A stretch of 64,000 bases of DNA from positions 248,001 through 312,000 of the forward strand of contig NZ_CP059987.1 in NCBI RefSeq assembly GCF_014483895.1, in the 5' to 3' direction. Below, in pieces: positions 33,223-42,506 of this stretch. This DNA comes from Protaetiibacter sp. SSC-01 (lineage in GTDB: Bacteria; Actinomycetota; Actinomycetes; Actinomycetales; Microbacteriaceae). The position numbers and the translations under genes were made by a program. The notes under the pieces are model-generated. The model saw only the letters and a program-made list of their open reading frames with translations, was not told the origin of the DNA and made no database searches. Within the stretch, counting starts at the first letter, position 1; the number at the start of each line of letters is the position of its first letter.

Positions 33223-35001
33223 TCACAACCGCTGGGCCCGCACGAGGCGCGCGTAGAGGCCGCGCGCCGCGACGAGCTCGTCGTGCGAGCCCACCTCGAC
33301 GACGCGCCCGTGCTCGAGCACGACGATGCGGTCGGCCGACCGGATGGTGCTGAGCCGGTGCGCGACGACGAGCGTCGTGCGGCCCGCGCGCAGGCGCTCG
33401 AGCGCCTCCTGCACGGCTGACTCCGACTCCGAGTCGAGCGCCGACGTCGCCTCGTCGAGCAGCAGCACGCGCGGGTCGCGGATGAGCGCGCGAGCGATCG
33501 CGAGGCGCTGGCGCTGGCCGCCCGAGAGCCGTGCGCCGCGCTGCCCGACGACGGTGTCCCATCCGTCCGGCAGCTCCTCGACGAGCTCCCACGCGTTGGC
33601 GTCGCGCAGCGCCTGCTCGAGCTGCTCGTCGGAGACCCCGGGCAGGCCGTAGGTGACGTTCTCGCGGATCGAGCCCTCGAACATGACCGACTCCTGCGGC
33701 ACGACCGAGAAGAACCCGCGCACCTGCCGCAGGTCGAGGCGGGCCGTGTCGTGCCCGTCGAGCAGGATGCGGCCCCGCGTCGGGCGCACGAAGCCCAGCA
33801 CGAGGTTGAGCAGCGTCGACTTGCCGGATCCGCTCGGGCCGACGAACGCGACCGTCTCGCCCGGTGCGATCTCGAGGTCGACGTCCTCGAGCGCGAGCAG
33901 ACGGTCGCCGGGGTAGTGGAAGTGCACGTGCTCGAGGCGGATGGCGCCCGTCACGGCGTCGAGCGTCGCCTTGCCCTGGTTGAGCTCGAGGTCGGGGTCC
34001 TCGAGCACCTCGGCGATCGAGCGCACCGACTCGCGGCCGCGCGCGAGGGTCGGGGCGAGGTTGAGCAGCATGACGATCGCGTTCGTGAGGATCGTGAAGT
34101 ACGAGCTCAGCAGCACGACCTGCCCGGGCGTGATGTCGAGGATGCCGGAGAGCGACGCGAAGGCCGCCGCGCACAGGCAAAACATCGTGAGCAGCTGGAA
34201 CATGAGCCACGACACCGCACCGAAGCGGCCGTTGAGCTGGTCGAGCAGGTGGGCGGCGTCGCGCACGTCCTCGACGCTGTCGACGACGCGCGCCGCCGCG
34301 ACGCGCTCCAGCCCGTGGGCGCGCGTGACGGGCATGAGGGTCGCCATCTCGCCGACGCGCGCCGAGAACCCCTCCATGCGGTGCCGGAACGCCTCGTTGC
34401 GGCGGTGGGAGACGCGCCGCACCGCGACGACGAGGCCCACGCCGATGGGGATCGTGAGGGCGAACACGAGGATGAACGCCGGCACCTGGATCGCCGTCAT
34501 CGTGAGCGCGCCGATGAGGATGCAGATGCTCGACATGATGGGCGCGAACGAGCCCTGGAGCATCTGCTCGATGTTCTCGACGTCGCGCACGACCTTGGTC
34601 TGGATGACGGCCGCGCTCGCGCGCGTGTGGAAGCCGATCGAGAGGTTCTGCAGCCGCTCGACGAGCGCGTTGCGCAGGTCGGCGCCCACCTGCCGGTACA
34701 CGCGGCTCCACTGGTCGTTGTAGAAGATGCCGACGGGGTAGTTCTGGCCGAGCACGACCGCCGCGGCGAGCGCGTAGAAGCCGAGGGTCTGCAGCTCGCC
34801 GCGGTTCGCGACGACGTCGATCACGGCGCCCGTGATGACGGGCAGCAGCCACTGGGGACTGTCCTTGACGATGTACGCCGGGATGATGAGCAGCATCCGT
34901 CGCCGGTGCCGCAGCACGAGGCTCAGCAGGCTCCGCATGGGCGGGCGCTGCGTCGGCAGCGTGATGGGTGCGGTGTGGTCCTCGGGGATCTGCGCGGTCA
35001 T
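33223..35001 (-). CDS. ABC transporter, fused membrane and ATPase domains (exporter type)
   Basis: A 592-residue half-transporter with six membrane helices (about 30-320) and a C-terminal nucleotide-binding domain. It has Walker A GPSGSGKST, signature LSGGQRQR, Walker B VLLLDEATSALD and the H-loop VAHRLSTI. This is MsbA/LmrA-like architecture, not that of a binding-protein importer. The ATG overlaps the preceding gene by ATGA, so it is the last gene of the ROK-SIS-GH38 operon. An exporter in a glycan catabolic operon is unusual; it may export a product or metabolite, or work as a homodimeric uptake system. Confidence 0.93.
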   Translation of the reverse strand: MTAQIPEDHTAPITLPTQRPPMRSLLSLVLRHRRRMLLIIPAYIVKDSPQWLLPVITGAVIDVVANRGELQTLGFYALAAAVVLGQNYPVGIFYNDQWSRVYRQVGADLRNALVERLQNLSIGFHTRASAAVIQTKVVRDVENIEQMLQGSFAPIMSSICILIGALTMTAIQVPAFILVFALTIPIGVGLVVAVRRVSHRRNEAFRHRMEGFSARVGEMATLMPVTRAHGLERVAAARVVDSVEDVRDAAHLLDQLNGRFGAVSWLMFQLLTMFCLCAAAFASLSGILDITPGQVVLLSSYFTILTNAIVMLLNLAPTLARGRESVRSIAEVLEDPDLELNQGKATLDAVTGAIRLEHVHFHYPGDRLLALEDVDLEIAPGETVAFVGPSGSGKSTLLNLVLGFVRPTRGRILLDGHDTARLDLRQVRGFFSVVPQESVMFEGSIRENVTYGLPGVSDEQLEQALRDANAWELVEELPDGWDTVVGQRGARLSGGQRQRLAIARALIRDPRVLLLDEATSALDSESESAVQEALERLRAGRTTLVVAHRLSTIRSADRIVVLEHGRVVEVGSHDELVAARGLYARLVRAQRL

Positions 35002-36881
35002 CGCGCCGCCGCCTCCCCGACCCCGGCATCCCCGTCCATCATGTCCTCCGCGGCGTGCAGGAGCACGCCGGCCGACCACGCGTGCGAGAGCGTGAGGATC
35101 ATCCCCTTCGGTTGGAAGCACTCCGTCTGGTAGTACCGCTCGGTGATCATGCCGCGGTACGCCCCGAGCTCGCCGTCGCGCCGCGGCAGCAGCTGCCGGA
35201 AGCACGCGAACGCCTCCTCGGCGCGGATGCGGTACCAGTCGTCGCCCGTCCACTCGCTCAGCTCGATGAGCTCGTCGGTGCAGATGAGCCCGTAGGCGTG
35301 CACGTGCTGGTTGGAGCTCGACGCCTGGTCGGCGCCGCGTGTGCGGAAGCCGTAGACCCCGAGCGGGGTGAGCGGGTCGAACGCGACGTCGTAGGAGTAG
35401 CGGAACGTGAAGGTCCACTCGGCCGCGCGCCGCGCGAGGTCGAGCCAGCGCTCCTCGCGCGTGACCCGGTAGAGCGCGGCGTAGGCCATGACGGCGACGT
35501 AGCCGTCCTCGCTCGTCGGGGCGAGGTCGACGTCTTCGGGGGCGCCGTGCAGGTACTCGGCGTGCACGGCATCCGCGTAGTACGCGCCCGCGCGCTCGGC
35601 CGCCGGCAGGTAGCGCTCGTCCCAGTCGCGCGCGGCGACGAGCGCGGGCACCCACGCGAGCGCCGCGGTGCCCTCCCACGAGAGCACCTCGCCCGTCGTC
35701 GCATCGTGGATGAGGCCGAGGGCGCCGTCGGCGCGCTGGCGGCCGACGATCGCGTCGAGGTTCGAGCGGGCGGCCTCGCGCCACCGCGGACGGTCGTCGA
35801 GCGCGATCGCCCGCAGCAGGAAGTCGGTCGCCTCACCGAGCGTGCGGGCGTGCAGGCCGTTCGGGATGCGCGTCCAGCTCTGGCTCCACCCGCGGCCGCG
35901 GTACCACGTGCCCCAGAAGGTGCCGGAGGGGGAGAGCTCGGCCGTGCAGAAGTCGATGACGCGACGTGCCGCATCCGTCGCCCGCTCGTCGCCCGTGCGG
36001 ATGCCGTGGCGCAGCAGGGCGGTCGCCCACGGGATGCCGCTCACCCAGCCGACGTGCATCGCCTGGCGGTCGACGCTCTTCCCGTCGCGCCCCGAGACCT
36101 CGCGGTCGAAGCCGATCGTCTCGAGCAGCACGCCGGGGTCGGGGTCGTAGTGCCAGCGCACGAGCCCCTCTGCCGCGATCTCGGCGGCCTCGGCGGCATC
36201 CGTCCACGGGTTCTGCGGGTAGCGCTCGCGGGAGGCCGCGTGCAGCTCGCGCAGCACGCGGTCGTAGTCGTGGCGATCGCTCGTGAGCGGCACGACGCGC
36301 ACGCGGATGCGCACGGTCTCGCCCGGCGCGAAGCGGTGCAGTCGCACCTCGGCGGGGCGTGGCGCCGCGTCGCCGTAGTACGAGACGGGGTACTCGCGCG
36401 CCGGGGCCGTGACGGCGAGCGAGGCGCGTCCGTCGCGCACGGCGAAGCCGATCGCCTGCTCGCCGAGCTCGCCCGTCTCGTCGGTCACGAGGGCGGCGCC
36501 CGGCAGGCCGGGACCGGCCCAGCAGAACACGGCGCACGTCGCGGCGCGGTCGGCGCGCACGTGCCACTCGTCGCTCACCATCGCGGCGTGCTGCTCGGGG
36601 CTCGTGGCGCCGAGCTCGAAGCGCGGGAAGACGCGGTCGTTCGCGGCCGGCCGGTTCTCGCCGTAGAACGCGCCCGGGATGAGCACGGAGGCGTCGGGCG
36701 CCGCGAGCTCGACGACGAGACGCACCGCGGCATCCGTCGGCTCATCGCCGCGGTACGCGACCTCGACCTCGTACGCCGTGCCCGATCCGGCCGCCTCGGC
36801 GCGGACGGCGACGGAGAAGTCGGCGGCGTCCGCGTCGAGGATCTCGACGCGCGGATCCGGGACCGGACCGGGCGCGGACAT
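34998..36881 (-). CDS. Putative (alpha/alpha)6-barrel glycan-active protein
   Basis: A 627-residue cytoplasmic protein. Residues about 1-205 form a beta-sandwich, and about 215-610 a helical repeat region like GH88/GH105/GH127-type barrels. Recurrent aromatic motifs are GTWYRGRGWSQSWTRI, LSWEGTAALAWVPAL, APTSEDGYVAVMAYAALYR and ITERYYQTECFQPKG. I do not recognise a defined GH family. The neighbours (GH38 upstream by TGATG, ABC protein downstream by ATGA) imply action on the same glycan, for instance as a hydrolase or lyase-product hydrolase. Confidence 0.72.
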   Translation of the reverse strand: MSAPGPVPDPRVEILDADAADFSVAVRAEAAGSGTAYEVEVAYRGDEPTDAAVRLVVELAAPDASVLIPGAFYGENRPAANDRVFPRFELGATSPEQHAAMVSDEWHVRADRAATCAVFCWAGPGLPGAALVTDETGELGEQAIGFAVRDGRASLAVTAPAREYPVSYYGDAAPRPAEVRLHRFAPGETVRIRVRVVPLTSDRHDYDRVLRELHAASRERYPQNPWTDAAEAAEIAAEGLVRWHYDPDPGVLLETIGFDREVSGRDGKSVDRQAMHVGWVSGIPWATALLRHGIRTGDERATDAARRVIDFCTAELSPSGTFWGTWYRGRGWSQSWTRIPNGLHARTLGEATDFLLRAIALDDRPRWREAARSNLDAIVGRQRADGALGLIHDATTGEVLSWEGTAALAWVPALVAARDWDERYLPAAERAGAYYADAVHAEYLHGAPEDVDLAPTSEDGYVAVMAYAALYRVTREERWLDLARRAAEWTFTFRYSYDVAFDPLTPLGVYGFRTRGADQASSSNQHVHAYGLICTDELIELSEWTGDDWYRIRAEEAFACFRQLLPRRDGELGAYRGMITERYYQTECFQPKGMILTLSHAWSAGVLLHAAEDMMDGDAGVGEAAAR

Positions 36882-39469
36882 CAGCCCTCGTCGAGCGGGA
36901 GCTCGAGCAGGTCGAGCTCGACGATGTCGCCCTCGCGCGGCACGCGGAAGGTGCGGATGCGGTAGGGCTCGAAGCTCGCCTCGATGCTGCGCCCGATGAG
37001 GGGCAGCTCGATCGTCGCGTCGCTCGTCTCGCCGCGGGTCTCGACCGCGCGCACGATGAGGTCGGCGCCGCCCGGCACGTCGGCCGGGTCCTCGGAGCCC
37101 TTGAGCGCGGTCACCATGACGGCGCCGCGGCCGTCGTCGGCGTACGAGCCCTGCGGGCCGAGCGGTCCCTCGTGGAACGACTCGAGCATGGCCCGCACGC
37201 GCTGACCGAGCTCGACGGCTCGGCGGGCGGGCTGCGCCGCGCGGTGGTCGCCGCGGTGCGGCACGAGCTCGTAGCGGAAGCGCTGCACGCCCTGGTCCTG
37301 GAACGAGTAGTAGCCCGACTCGTCGAGCAGGCGCGGGTCGTGCCACGAGTACACGGGGCTGCGCACGGCCGTGATGCCGATGCTCGGGGCGTCGCCGGGC
37401 GACACGTCCCAGCCGTGCTTGTTCGTCGCGACGACCGTGAGGCCCGCGGCGGCTCCGTCGATCGTGCCCGTGAGGTCGACCCACGACTGGGCGGGCTCCT
37501 CGGCGCCGTCGACGGGGCGCTCGAGCTCGCCGAACGGGATCTCGTACGTCGCCTTCGGTGCCTCGAGCGCAGTCGGGAAGCGGAGCTTGAGCAGGTGGGC
37601 CTGCTCGCGCCAGTCGAGGGTCACCTCGACGCGCAGCTCGCGGGCGTCGTGGCCGAGCACGAACTCCTCGACGAGGGTCGAGCGGCCCCACGAACGCTCG
37701 ACGCGGATGCTCGCGCGCAGCGCGCCCGACTCGCGCACCGCGATCCGGTCGACCGTCATGGGCGCGCCCTCCCACGCGTAGGAGACCACGCGGTGGCCCC
37801 ACGTGTCGGTGGGGTCGTCGACGATCTGCGTGTGGGTCGCCCCCGACGCGCCCGCGACGACGTCGACGCCCGTCTCCTTGTCGAGCAGCGACACGAGCCA
37901 GCCCGTCTCGGGGTCGAGCTCGGCGCGCAGGAACTCGTTCTCCAGCACCGTCTCGGTCACGACGAGGCCGCGCGAGGGGGCCGGGTCGAGGGCGGGACCC
38001 GGGCGGAGGCGGTAGAGGCGGTAGCCGAAGGGCGGGAGGCTGGCACGGAACGCGACCGCGCCGCGGCCCTTGTCATCCGTCGTCGCGACCGACTGCACGC
38101 GCTGCGACACGGCCGTCACGCCGTCGCCGTCGACGACGTGCACGCCGTTCGGCTGCACGCCGTACTGCAGCTCGACGTCCTCCTCGACCGCCCACGGGTG
38201 CGGGTTGAAGACGACGACGGGCTGCGTGGCGGCCTCGAACGGGATGTCGATGCGCGCGGCGATCATGTTGTGGGCGCGCGTGATGATGCGCTTCGAGATC
38301 GCGACGGCCTCGCCGAGCTGGTCGCGCGCGTCGTCGTACGACTGCTCGATCGCGGAGCCCGGCAGGATGTCGTGGAACTGGTTGAAGAGCACCTGCTTCC
38401 ACGCGCGCTCGAGGTCGTCGCGCGGGTAGTCCACGCCGCTCTCGAGCGCCGACACGGCAGCCCAGCGCTCGGCGTTCAGCACGGCGAACTGGGCGCGACG
38501 CTGCCAGGCCTTGATGCCCGAGTGCGCCGAGTAGCATCCGGGCGCGTGGTGCTGCAGGTCGTCGCGGCGCACGCCGAGGGAGTCGAGGAAGGCCGGCCCG
38601 CGAGCGAGCATCTCGTCGAAGTACTCACGCGGTGACGACATCTTCATCCTCCCGAAGCTGCCCATGCGGTCGTAGCGGTGGATCGAGTCGATGTTGGCCT
38701 TCGTGGGGCCGCCGCCGTGGTTGCCGACGCCGTAGAAAACCATGGCCTCGCCGAGCGAGGAGTCGAGCTGGGCGATCGACTTCTCGGTCTGCCAGGCGAC
38801 GTCGCCGGGCGGGGAGCAGTACTCGAACGGGATGCGGTAGGCGAGCACCCGCGTGCCGTCGGGCGCCTCCCACCAGAAGAGGGAGTGGTCGAGGTCGGAC
38901 TCGTGCTTGCCGGGCCGCAGGAACATGTAGGAGTCGAGGCGGTGCCCCTGCAGGATCTGCGGCAGCATCGCGTTGTGCCCGAACGGGTCGACGTTCATGC
39001 CGACCTCGGCGAGCTTCCCGAAGCGGCTCAGGAGGTAGCGCTGGCCGTAGAGGCCCTGGCGCGCGAACGACTCGCCCATCGGCATGTTGTTGTCGGGCTC
39101 GACCCACCAGCCTCCCGCGTTCACCCAGCGACCCTCGGCGACGCGCTCCTGGATGCGGGCGAAGAGCTCGGGGTCCTGCTCCTCGACCCACGACAGCAGC
39201 ACGATCTGGTCGCACGTGAAGACGAAGTCGGGGTACTCCTCCATGCGGTCGAGCACCGAGCGGAAGGTCGCGCGGGCCTCCTGGTAGCCCTCCTGCCACG
39301 GCCACAACCACACGGGGTCGAGGTGCGCGTTGCCGATCATGTGCAGCACGCGGTCGGGCGTCGCGTACGGGCGCGGGGCGGCGGGCACGGTTTCGGGGCG
39401 GAAGCCCGAGGGCGCGTTGGAGAGGGGCGCCCCGGCCGGGGGCGCGGTCGGCTGCGGCGTGGAGGTCAC
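36881..39469 (-). CDS. Alpha-mannosidase, glycoside hydrolase family 38
   Basis: An 862-residue retaining, metal-dependent alpha-mannosidase without a signal peptide. GH38 landmarks are IGNAHLDPVWLWPWQEG (metal ligands H49 and D51), GMNVDPFGHNAMLPQIL (nucleophile D161) and FNQFHDILPGSAIEQSY (H366, D367). A three-helix bundle and large beta domains follow. It would remove alpha-mannose from imported oligosaccharides such as N-glycan fragments. The GTG start overlaps the SIS gene by GTGA. The operon also encodes a ROK kinase and lies opposite a GH84 hexosaminidase gene, which fits Man/GlcNAc-containing glycans. Confidence 0.94.
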   Translation of the reverse strand: MTSTPQPTAPPAGAPLSNAPSGFRPETVPAAPRPYATPDRVLHMIGNAHLDPVWLWPWQEGYQEARATFRSVLDRMEEYPDFVFTCDQIVLLSWVEEQDPELFARIQERVAEGRWVNAGGWWVEPDNNMPMGESFARQGLYGQRYLLSRFGKLAEVGMNVDPFGHNAMLPQILQGHRLDSYMFLRPGKHESDLDHSLFWWEAPDGTRVLAYRIPFEYCSPPGDVAWQTEKSIAQLDSSLGEAMVFYGVGNHGGGPTKANIDSIHRYDRMGSFGRMKMSSPREYFDEMLARGPAFLDSLGVRRDDLQHHAPGCYSAHSGIKAWQRRAQFAVLNAERWAAVSALESGVDYPRDDLERAWKQVLFNQFHDILPGSAIEQSYDDARDQLGEAVAISKRIITRAHNMIAARIDIPFEAATQPVVVFNPHPWAVEEDVELQYGVQPNGVHVVDGDGVTAVSQRVQSVATTDDKGRGAVAFRASLPPFGYRLYRLRPGPALDPAPSRGLVVTETVLENEFLRAELDPETGWLVSLLDKETGVDVVAGASGATHTQIVDDPTDTWGHRVVSYAWEGAPMTVDRIAVRESGALRASIRVERSWGRSTLVEEFVLGHDARELRVEVTLDWREQAHLLKLRFPTALEAPKATYEIPFGELERPVDGAEEPAQSWVDLTGTIDGAAAGLTVVATNKHGWDVSPGDAPSIGITAVRSPVYSWHDPRLLDESGYYSFQDQGVQRFRYELVPHRGDHRAAQPARRAVELGQRVRAMLESFHEGPLGPQGSYADDGRGAVMVTALKGSEDPADVPGGADLIVRAVETRGETSDATIELPLIGRSIEASFEPYRIRTFRVPREGDIVELDLLELPLDEG

Positions 39470-40062
39470 ACGTACTCCTGGTCGTCGTCGGCCCACGCAT
39501 CGATCATCTCGCTGATCGCGTGGAGCATGAAGGTGTGCATCTCCTGGATGCGCGGCGTCGTCGGGCTCGGCACGATGAGCGCGACATCGGCGTGCTCGAG
39601 GGCGGGCCCGCCGTCGCCGCCGCCGAACAGGATCGTCGTGGCGCCGTTCGCGCGCGCGGCGGCGAGCGCCGTGACGATGTTGGCGCTGCGTCCGCTCGTC
39701 GTGAACGCGGCCACGACATCCGCGGGCTTCGCGAGCGCCTGCACCTGGCGGGCGAAGACGTCGTCGTAGGCGTAGTCGTTCGCGATGCACGTCATCGTCG
39801 TCGGATCGGTCGAGAGCGTCACGGCGGGCAGCGGCCGGCGGTCGCGCTTGTAGTGGCCGATGATCTCGCCCGTGAAGTGCTGCGCGTCGGCGGCGCTGCC
39901 GCCGTTGCCGAAGGTGTACAGGATGCCGCCCTCGCCGTAGGCCCGGATGAGTGCGTCGGCGGCGCGGCGCACCTCGGGCAGGAGCGCCTCGGCGCGCTCG
40001 GCGACGGCGCGGTGGTCGGCGAGCTGGGCGCTCATCCACTCGGGGACTGTCGGTTCAGGCAT
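39466..40062 (-). CDS. GmhA-like SIS-domain sugar isomerase
   Basis: A 198-residue single-SIS protein of the phosphoheptose isomerase (GmhA/DiaA) branch. Motifs are YTFGNGGSAADAQHF, TLSTDPTTMTCIANDYAYDDVF, AAFTTSGRSANIV and a C-terminal helix HTFMLHAISEMID. It probably isomerises a ketose/aldose phosphate. Its place between a ROK kinase and the mannosidase suggests a sugar phosphate of the glycan pathway rather than heptose synthesis. The ATG at 40062 follows GAGGAGCCC and overlaps the ROK stop by eight bases. Confidence 0.9.
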   Translation of the reverse strand: MPEPTVPEWMSAQLADHRAVAERAEALLPEVRRAADALIRAYGEGGILYTFGNGGSAADAQHFTGEIIGHYKRDRRPLPAVTLSTDPTTMTCIANDYAYDDVFARQVQALAKPADVVAAFTTSGRSANIVTALAAARANGATTILFGGGDGGPALEHADVALIVPSPTTPRIQEMHTFMLHAISEMIDAWADDDQEYV

Positions 40063-41026
40063 GACTGGGCTCCTCGCTCCGGTCGGCGGCGTGGACGGCC
40101 GCGCCGACGACGCACACGGCGTCGCCGAGGGCGGCGAACTCGATGCGGGTGGCGGCCGCGGCGGGCGGCATGGCCCAGCGCGCGACGTGGGCACGCACGG
40201 GGTCGAGCAGGAGGGCTCCGGCGCGCGTGACGCCGCCGCCGAGCACGACGACCTCGGGTTCGAAGGTGTTGACGAGGTCGGTGACGGCCTGGCCGATCAC
40301 CTCGACCGTCTCGTCCCACACGGAGAGGGCGAGCCGGTCGCCCGACTGCGCGGCGGCGACGACGTCCTCGGCGCGCACGGTCTCGAGCGCCGAGAGCAGG
40401 CTCGTCTCGTCGCTCGCGGCGAGGGCGTCGCGCGCGCGGAGGGCGACCGAGGTGCCCGAGGCGTACGCCTCGAGGCAGCCGCGCCGGCCGCACGTGCAGA
40501 GCCGGCCGCCGGGTCGCACCATGATGTGGCCGAACTCCCCCCCGTTGGCGGCGGCGCCGCGGTGCAGGCGCCCGCCGACGATCGCGCCTCCCCCGACGCC
40601 CGTGGAGAGCGTGAGGTAGAGCGCGTCGGAGGCGCCCCGCGCGATGCCGTGGCGGTGCTCGGCGATCATGCCCGCTGTCGCGTCGTTCACGAGGTGCGCG
40701 GGCACGCCGAACTCCTCGGCTGCGAGCGCTGCGAGGGGCACGGCGTCCCAGTCGGGCAGGTTGAGGGGGCGGTGCACGACGCCCGCCTCGGCGTCGAGCG
40801 GTCCGCCGCAGCTGATGCCGACGGCGTCGACGTGGGGCTGGCCCGCGTCGGCGAACGAGTCGTGAGCGAGGTCGAAGAGGCGCCGCACGACGGCCGCGTG
40901 GCCCTCCTCCTTGCGGGTGGGCGTGATCCGCAGCCCGGTGACCGTGCCGTCGGTCGCCACGACGCCGGTCGCGAGCTTCGTGCCCCCGATGTCGAGCGCG
41001 AGCGTCGATCGCGTCGGTGCGGTCAT
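40055..41026 (-). CDS. ROK-family sugar kinase (2)
   Basis: A 323-residue ROK kinase with ALDIGGTKLATGVV, LVNDATAGMIAEHRHG, the Cys cluster CTCGRRGCLEAYASG and PEVVVLGGGVTRAG. It is clearly paralogous to the kinase at 27013. It probably phosphorylates mannose, GlcNAc or glucose released by the GH38 and GH84 enzymes. The ATG at 41026 is chosen because upstream codons run through the operator and promoter. First gene of a five-gene operon. Confidence 0.93.
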   Translation of the reverse strand: MTAPTRSTLALDIGGTKLATGVVATDGTVTGLRITPTRKEEGHAAVVRRLFDLAHDSFADAGQPHVDAVGISCGGPLDAEAGVVHRPLNLPDWDAVPLAALAAEEFGVPAHLVNDATAGMIAEHRHGIARGASDALYLTLSTGVGGGAIVGGRLHRGAAANGGEFGHIMVRPGGRLCTCGRRGCLEAYASGTSVALRARDALAASDETSLLSALETVRAEDVVAAAQSGDRLALSVWDETVEVIGQAVTDLVNTFEPEVVVLGGGVTRAGALLLDPVRAHVARWAMPPAAAATRIEFAALGDAVCVVGAAVHAADRSEEPSHA

Positions 41027-41071
41027 TGCGTGTCCTGACTGAGTGGTGCGGAGGCCGGGGCGGGCTCGATG

Positions 41072-41089
41072 TCTGACATCGTTCCCATA
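41072..41089. promoter_or_regulatory. LacI-type operator in the ROK2/GH84 divergent region
   Basis: TCTGACATC-GTTCCCATA, a degenerate member of the family. It lies directly downstream of the -10 of the minus-strand promoter (41089-41094), where it would block the ROK-SIS-GH38 operon. Confidence 0.6.
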
Positions 41090-41118
41090 TCCTAGGTACT
41101 GCTTTTGGGCCGGGTCAA
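41089..41118 (-). promoter_or_regulatory. Promoter of the ROK-SIS-GH38 operon
   Basis: On the minus strand TTGACC-N18-TAGGAT, with the -10 at 41089-41094 and the -35 at 41113-41118. It agrees well with the vegetative sigma consensus and abuts the operator. Confidence 0.65.
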
Positions 41119-41129
41119 CCGCCTCCGCC

Positions 41130-41147
41130 GCGGGTATCGTTGCCACA
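41130..41147. promoter_or_regulatory. Second LacI-type half-degenerate operator before GH84
   Basis: GCGGGTATC-GTTGCCACA: the right half matches the consensus GTTNCCACA exactly and the left half is diverged. It ends one base before the GH84 ATG, so it could repress the plus-strand gene while 41072 serves the minus-strand operon. Confidence 0.5.
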
Positions 41148-41148
41148 C

Positions 41149-42501
41149 ATGTCGTCCCCGTTTACCGAGCGCGGTGTCATCGAAGGCTTCTACGGCGAGC
41201 CCTGGACCCACGAGGAGCGCCTGCGGCTCGTGGCCGAGCTCGGCCGCCTCGGCATGAACCGCTACGTCTACGCGCCGAAAGACGACCCGTACCACCGCAA
41301 GCGCTGGCGCGAGAGCTACCCCGAGCCCGAGGGCGCCCGCCTCGCCGAGCTCGTCGCGGCGTCGCACGCGGCGGGGGTCGAGCTCGTCTACGCGCTGCAC
41401 CCCGGGCTCGACATGGTGCACACCGACGACGCCGACCACGCCGCGCTCGCCCGCAAGGCGCGCGAGCTGCACGCGCTCGGCATCCGGCGCTTCGCGCTGC
41501 TCTTCGACGACATCGACGAGGGGCTGCCGGATGCGCGCGACCGTGAGCGGTACGGCGAGGGCGTCGCGGGCGCCGGGCGCGCCCACGGCGCGAGCTGCAG
41601 CCGCTTCGAGGCCGAGGTGCTCGCGCCACTCGGGATCGGCGGGCGGCTGCTCATGGTGCCGACGCACTACGCGGGCTCCGACCCGACGCCCTACCGCGAC
41701 GGGCTCGTCGAGACGCTCGCCGAGGGCATCGGCGTGTTCTGGACAGGCGACGACATCGTCGTCGGCGAGGTGACGGAGGACCATGTGCGCCGCGCGATCG
41801 CGTCGTTCGGCGGGCACCCGCTCGTGCTGTGGGACAACTTCCCCGTCAACGACTTCGACCGCTCGCGCGCGTTCCTCGGCCCGCTGCTCGGGCGCGCGGC
41901 GGGCCTCGCGCGGGCCGGGCTCGCGGGCATCGTCGCGAACCCCATGGTCGAGTTCGAGCCGAGCCGCTTCGCCCTCCACACCGTCGCGGCGTGGGCGGCG
42001 GACCCCGATGCCTACGAGCCGAGTGCGGCTGCGGAGGCGGCGCTGCACGCGGTCGCGGGAGCGGATGCCGAGGTGCTGCGCCCGCTCGTCGCGGCGGCGT
42101 CGAGCTGGCCGCCCTCCGCACCCCAGCATCCGGCGCTCGCGGCCGAGGTCGATGCCGCGTTCGCCGACGGGGGCCGGCTCGGGGAGCGGCTCGAGGCGAT
42201 GCTCGCCGAGCTCGGCGCGCTCGCGGGGCTCGAGCCGTCGACACCGCTGCGGGCGGCGCTGCGCCCGTGGGCGGATGCCGCGCCCGCGACGGCGCACGTC
42301 GTCCGTGCGGCGCTCGGGCACGTGCGCGGCGAGGTGCCGGCGGATGCCGTGGAGGCCGCGTGGGAGGCGGCGCGCACCGCGCGATACGGGCTCGCACGCG
42401 ACGTCGCGCGCGGCGCCGCCGAGCGTGCGCTCGGGCGAGCGCTGCCGGACCGCGTGCGGCCCGAGGGGGATCCCGCCGCGGCTGCGGCCGCGGGGGACTG
42501 A
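41149..42501 (+). CDS. GH84-like beta-N-acetylhexosaminidase
   Basis: A 450-residue cytoplasmic enzyme related to GH84 (NagJ/O-GlcNAcase catalytic domain). The hallmark RGVIEGFYGEPWTHEERLRL begins at about residue 6, the paired catalytic aspartates are in FALLFDDIDE, and VLWDNFPVNDFDRSR follows. GH84 enzymes use substrate-assisted catalysis to release GlcNAc. The C-terminal 150 residues are Ala-rich helices. The ATG at 41149 avoids an earlier TTG in the same frame. It is divergent from the mannosidase operon, so both may act on the same glycan. Confidence 0.9.
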   Translation: MSSPFTERGVIEGFYGEPWTHEERLRLVAELGRLGMNRYVYAPKDDPYHRKRWRESYPEPEGARLAELVAASHAAGVELVYALHPGLDMVHTDDADHAALARKARELHALGIRRFALLFDDIDEGLPDARDRERYGEGVAGAGRAHGASCSRFEAEVLAPLGIGGRLLMVPTHYAGSDPTPYRDGLVETLAEGIGVFWTGDDIVVGEVTEDHVRRAIASFGGHPLVLWDNFPVNDFDRSRAFLGPLLGRAAGLARAGLAGIVANPMVEFEPSRFALHTVAAWAADPDAYEPSAAAEAALHAVAGADAEVLRPLVAAASSWPPSAPQHPALAAEVDAAFADGGRLGERLEAMLAELGALAGLEPSTPLRAALRPWADAAPATAHVVRAALGHVRGEVPADAVEAAWEAARTARYGLARDVARGAAERALGRALPDRVRPEGDPAAAAAAGD

Positions 42502-42506
42502 CCCCC

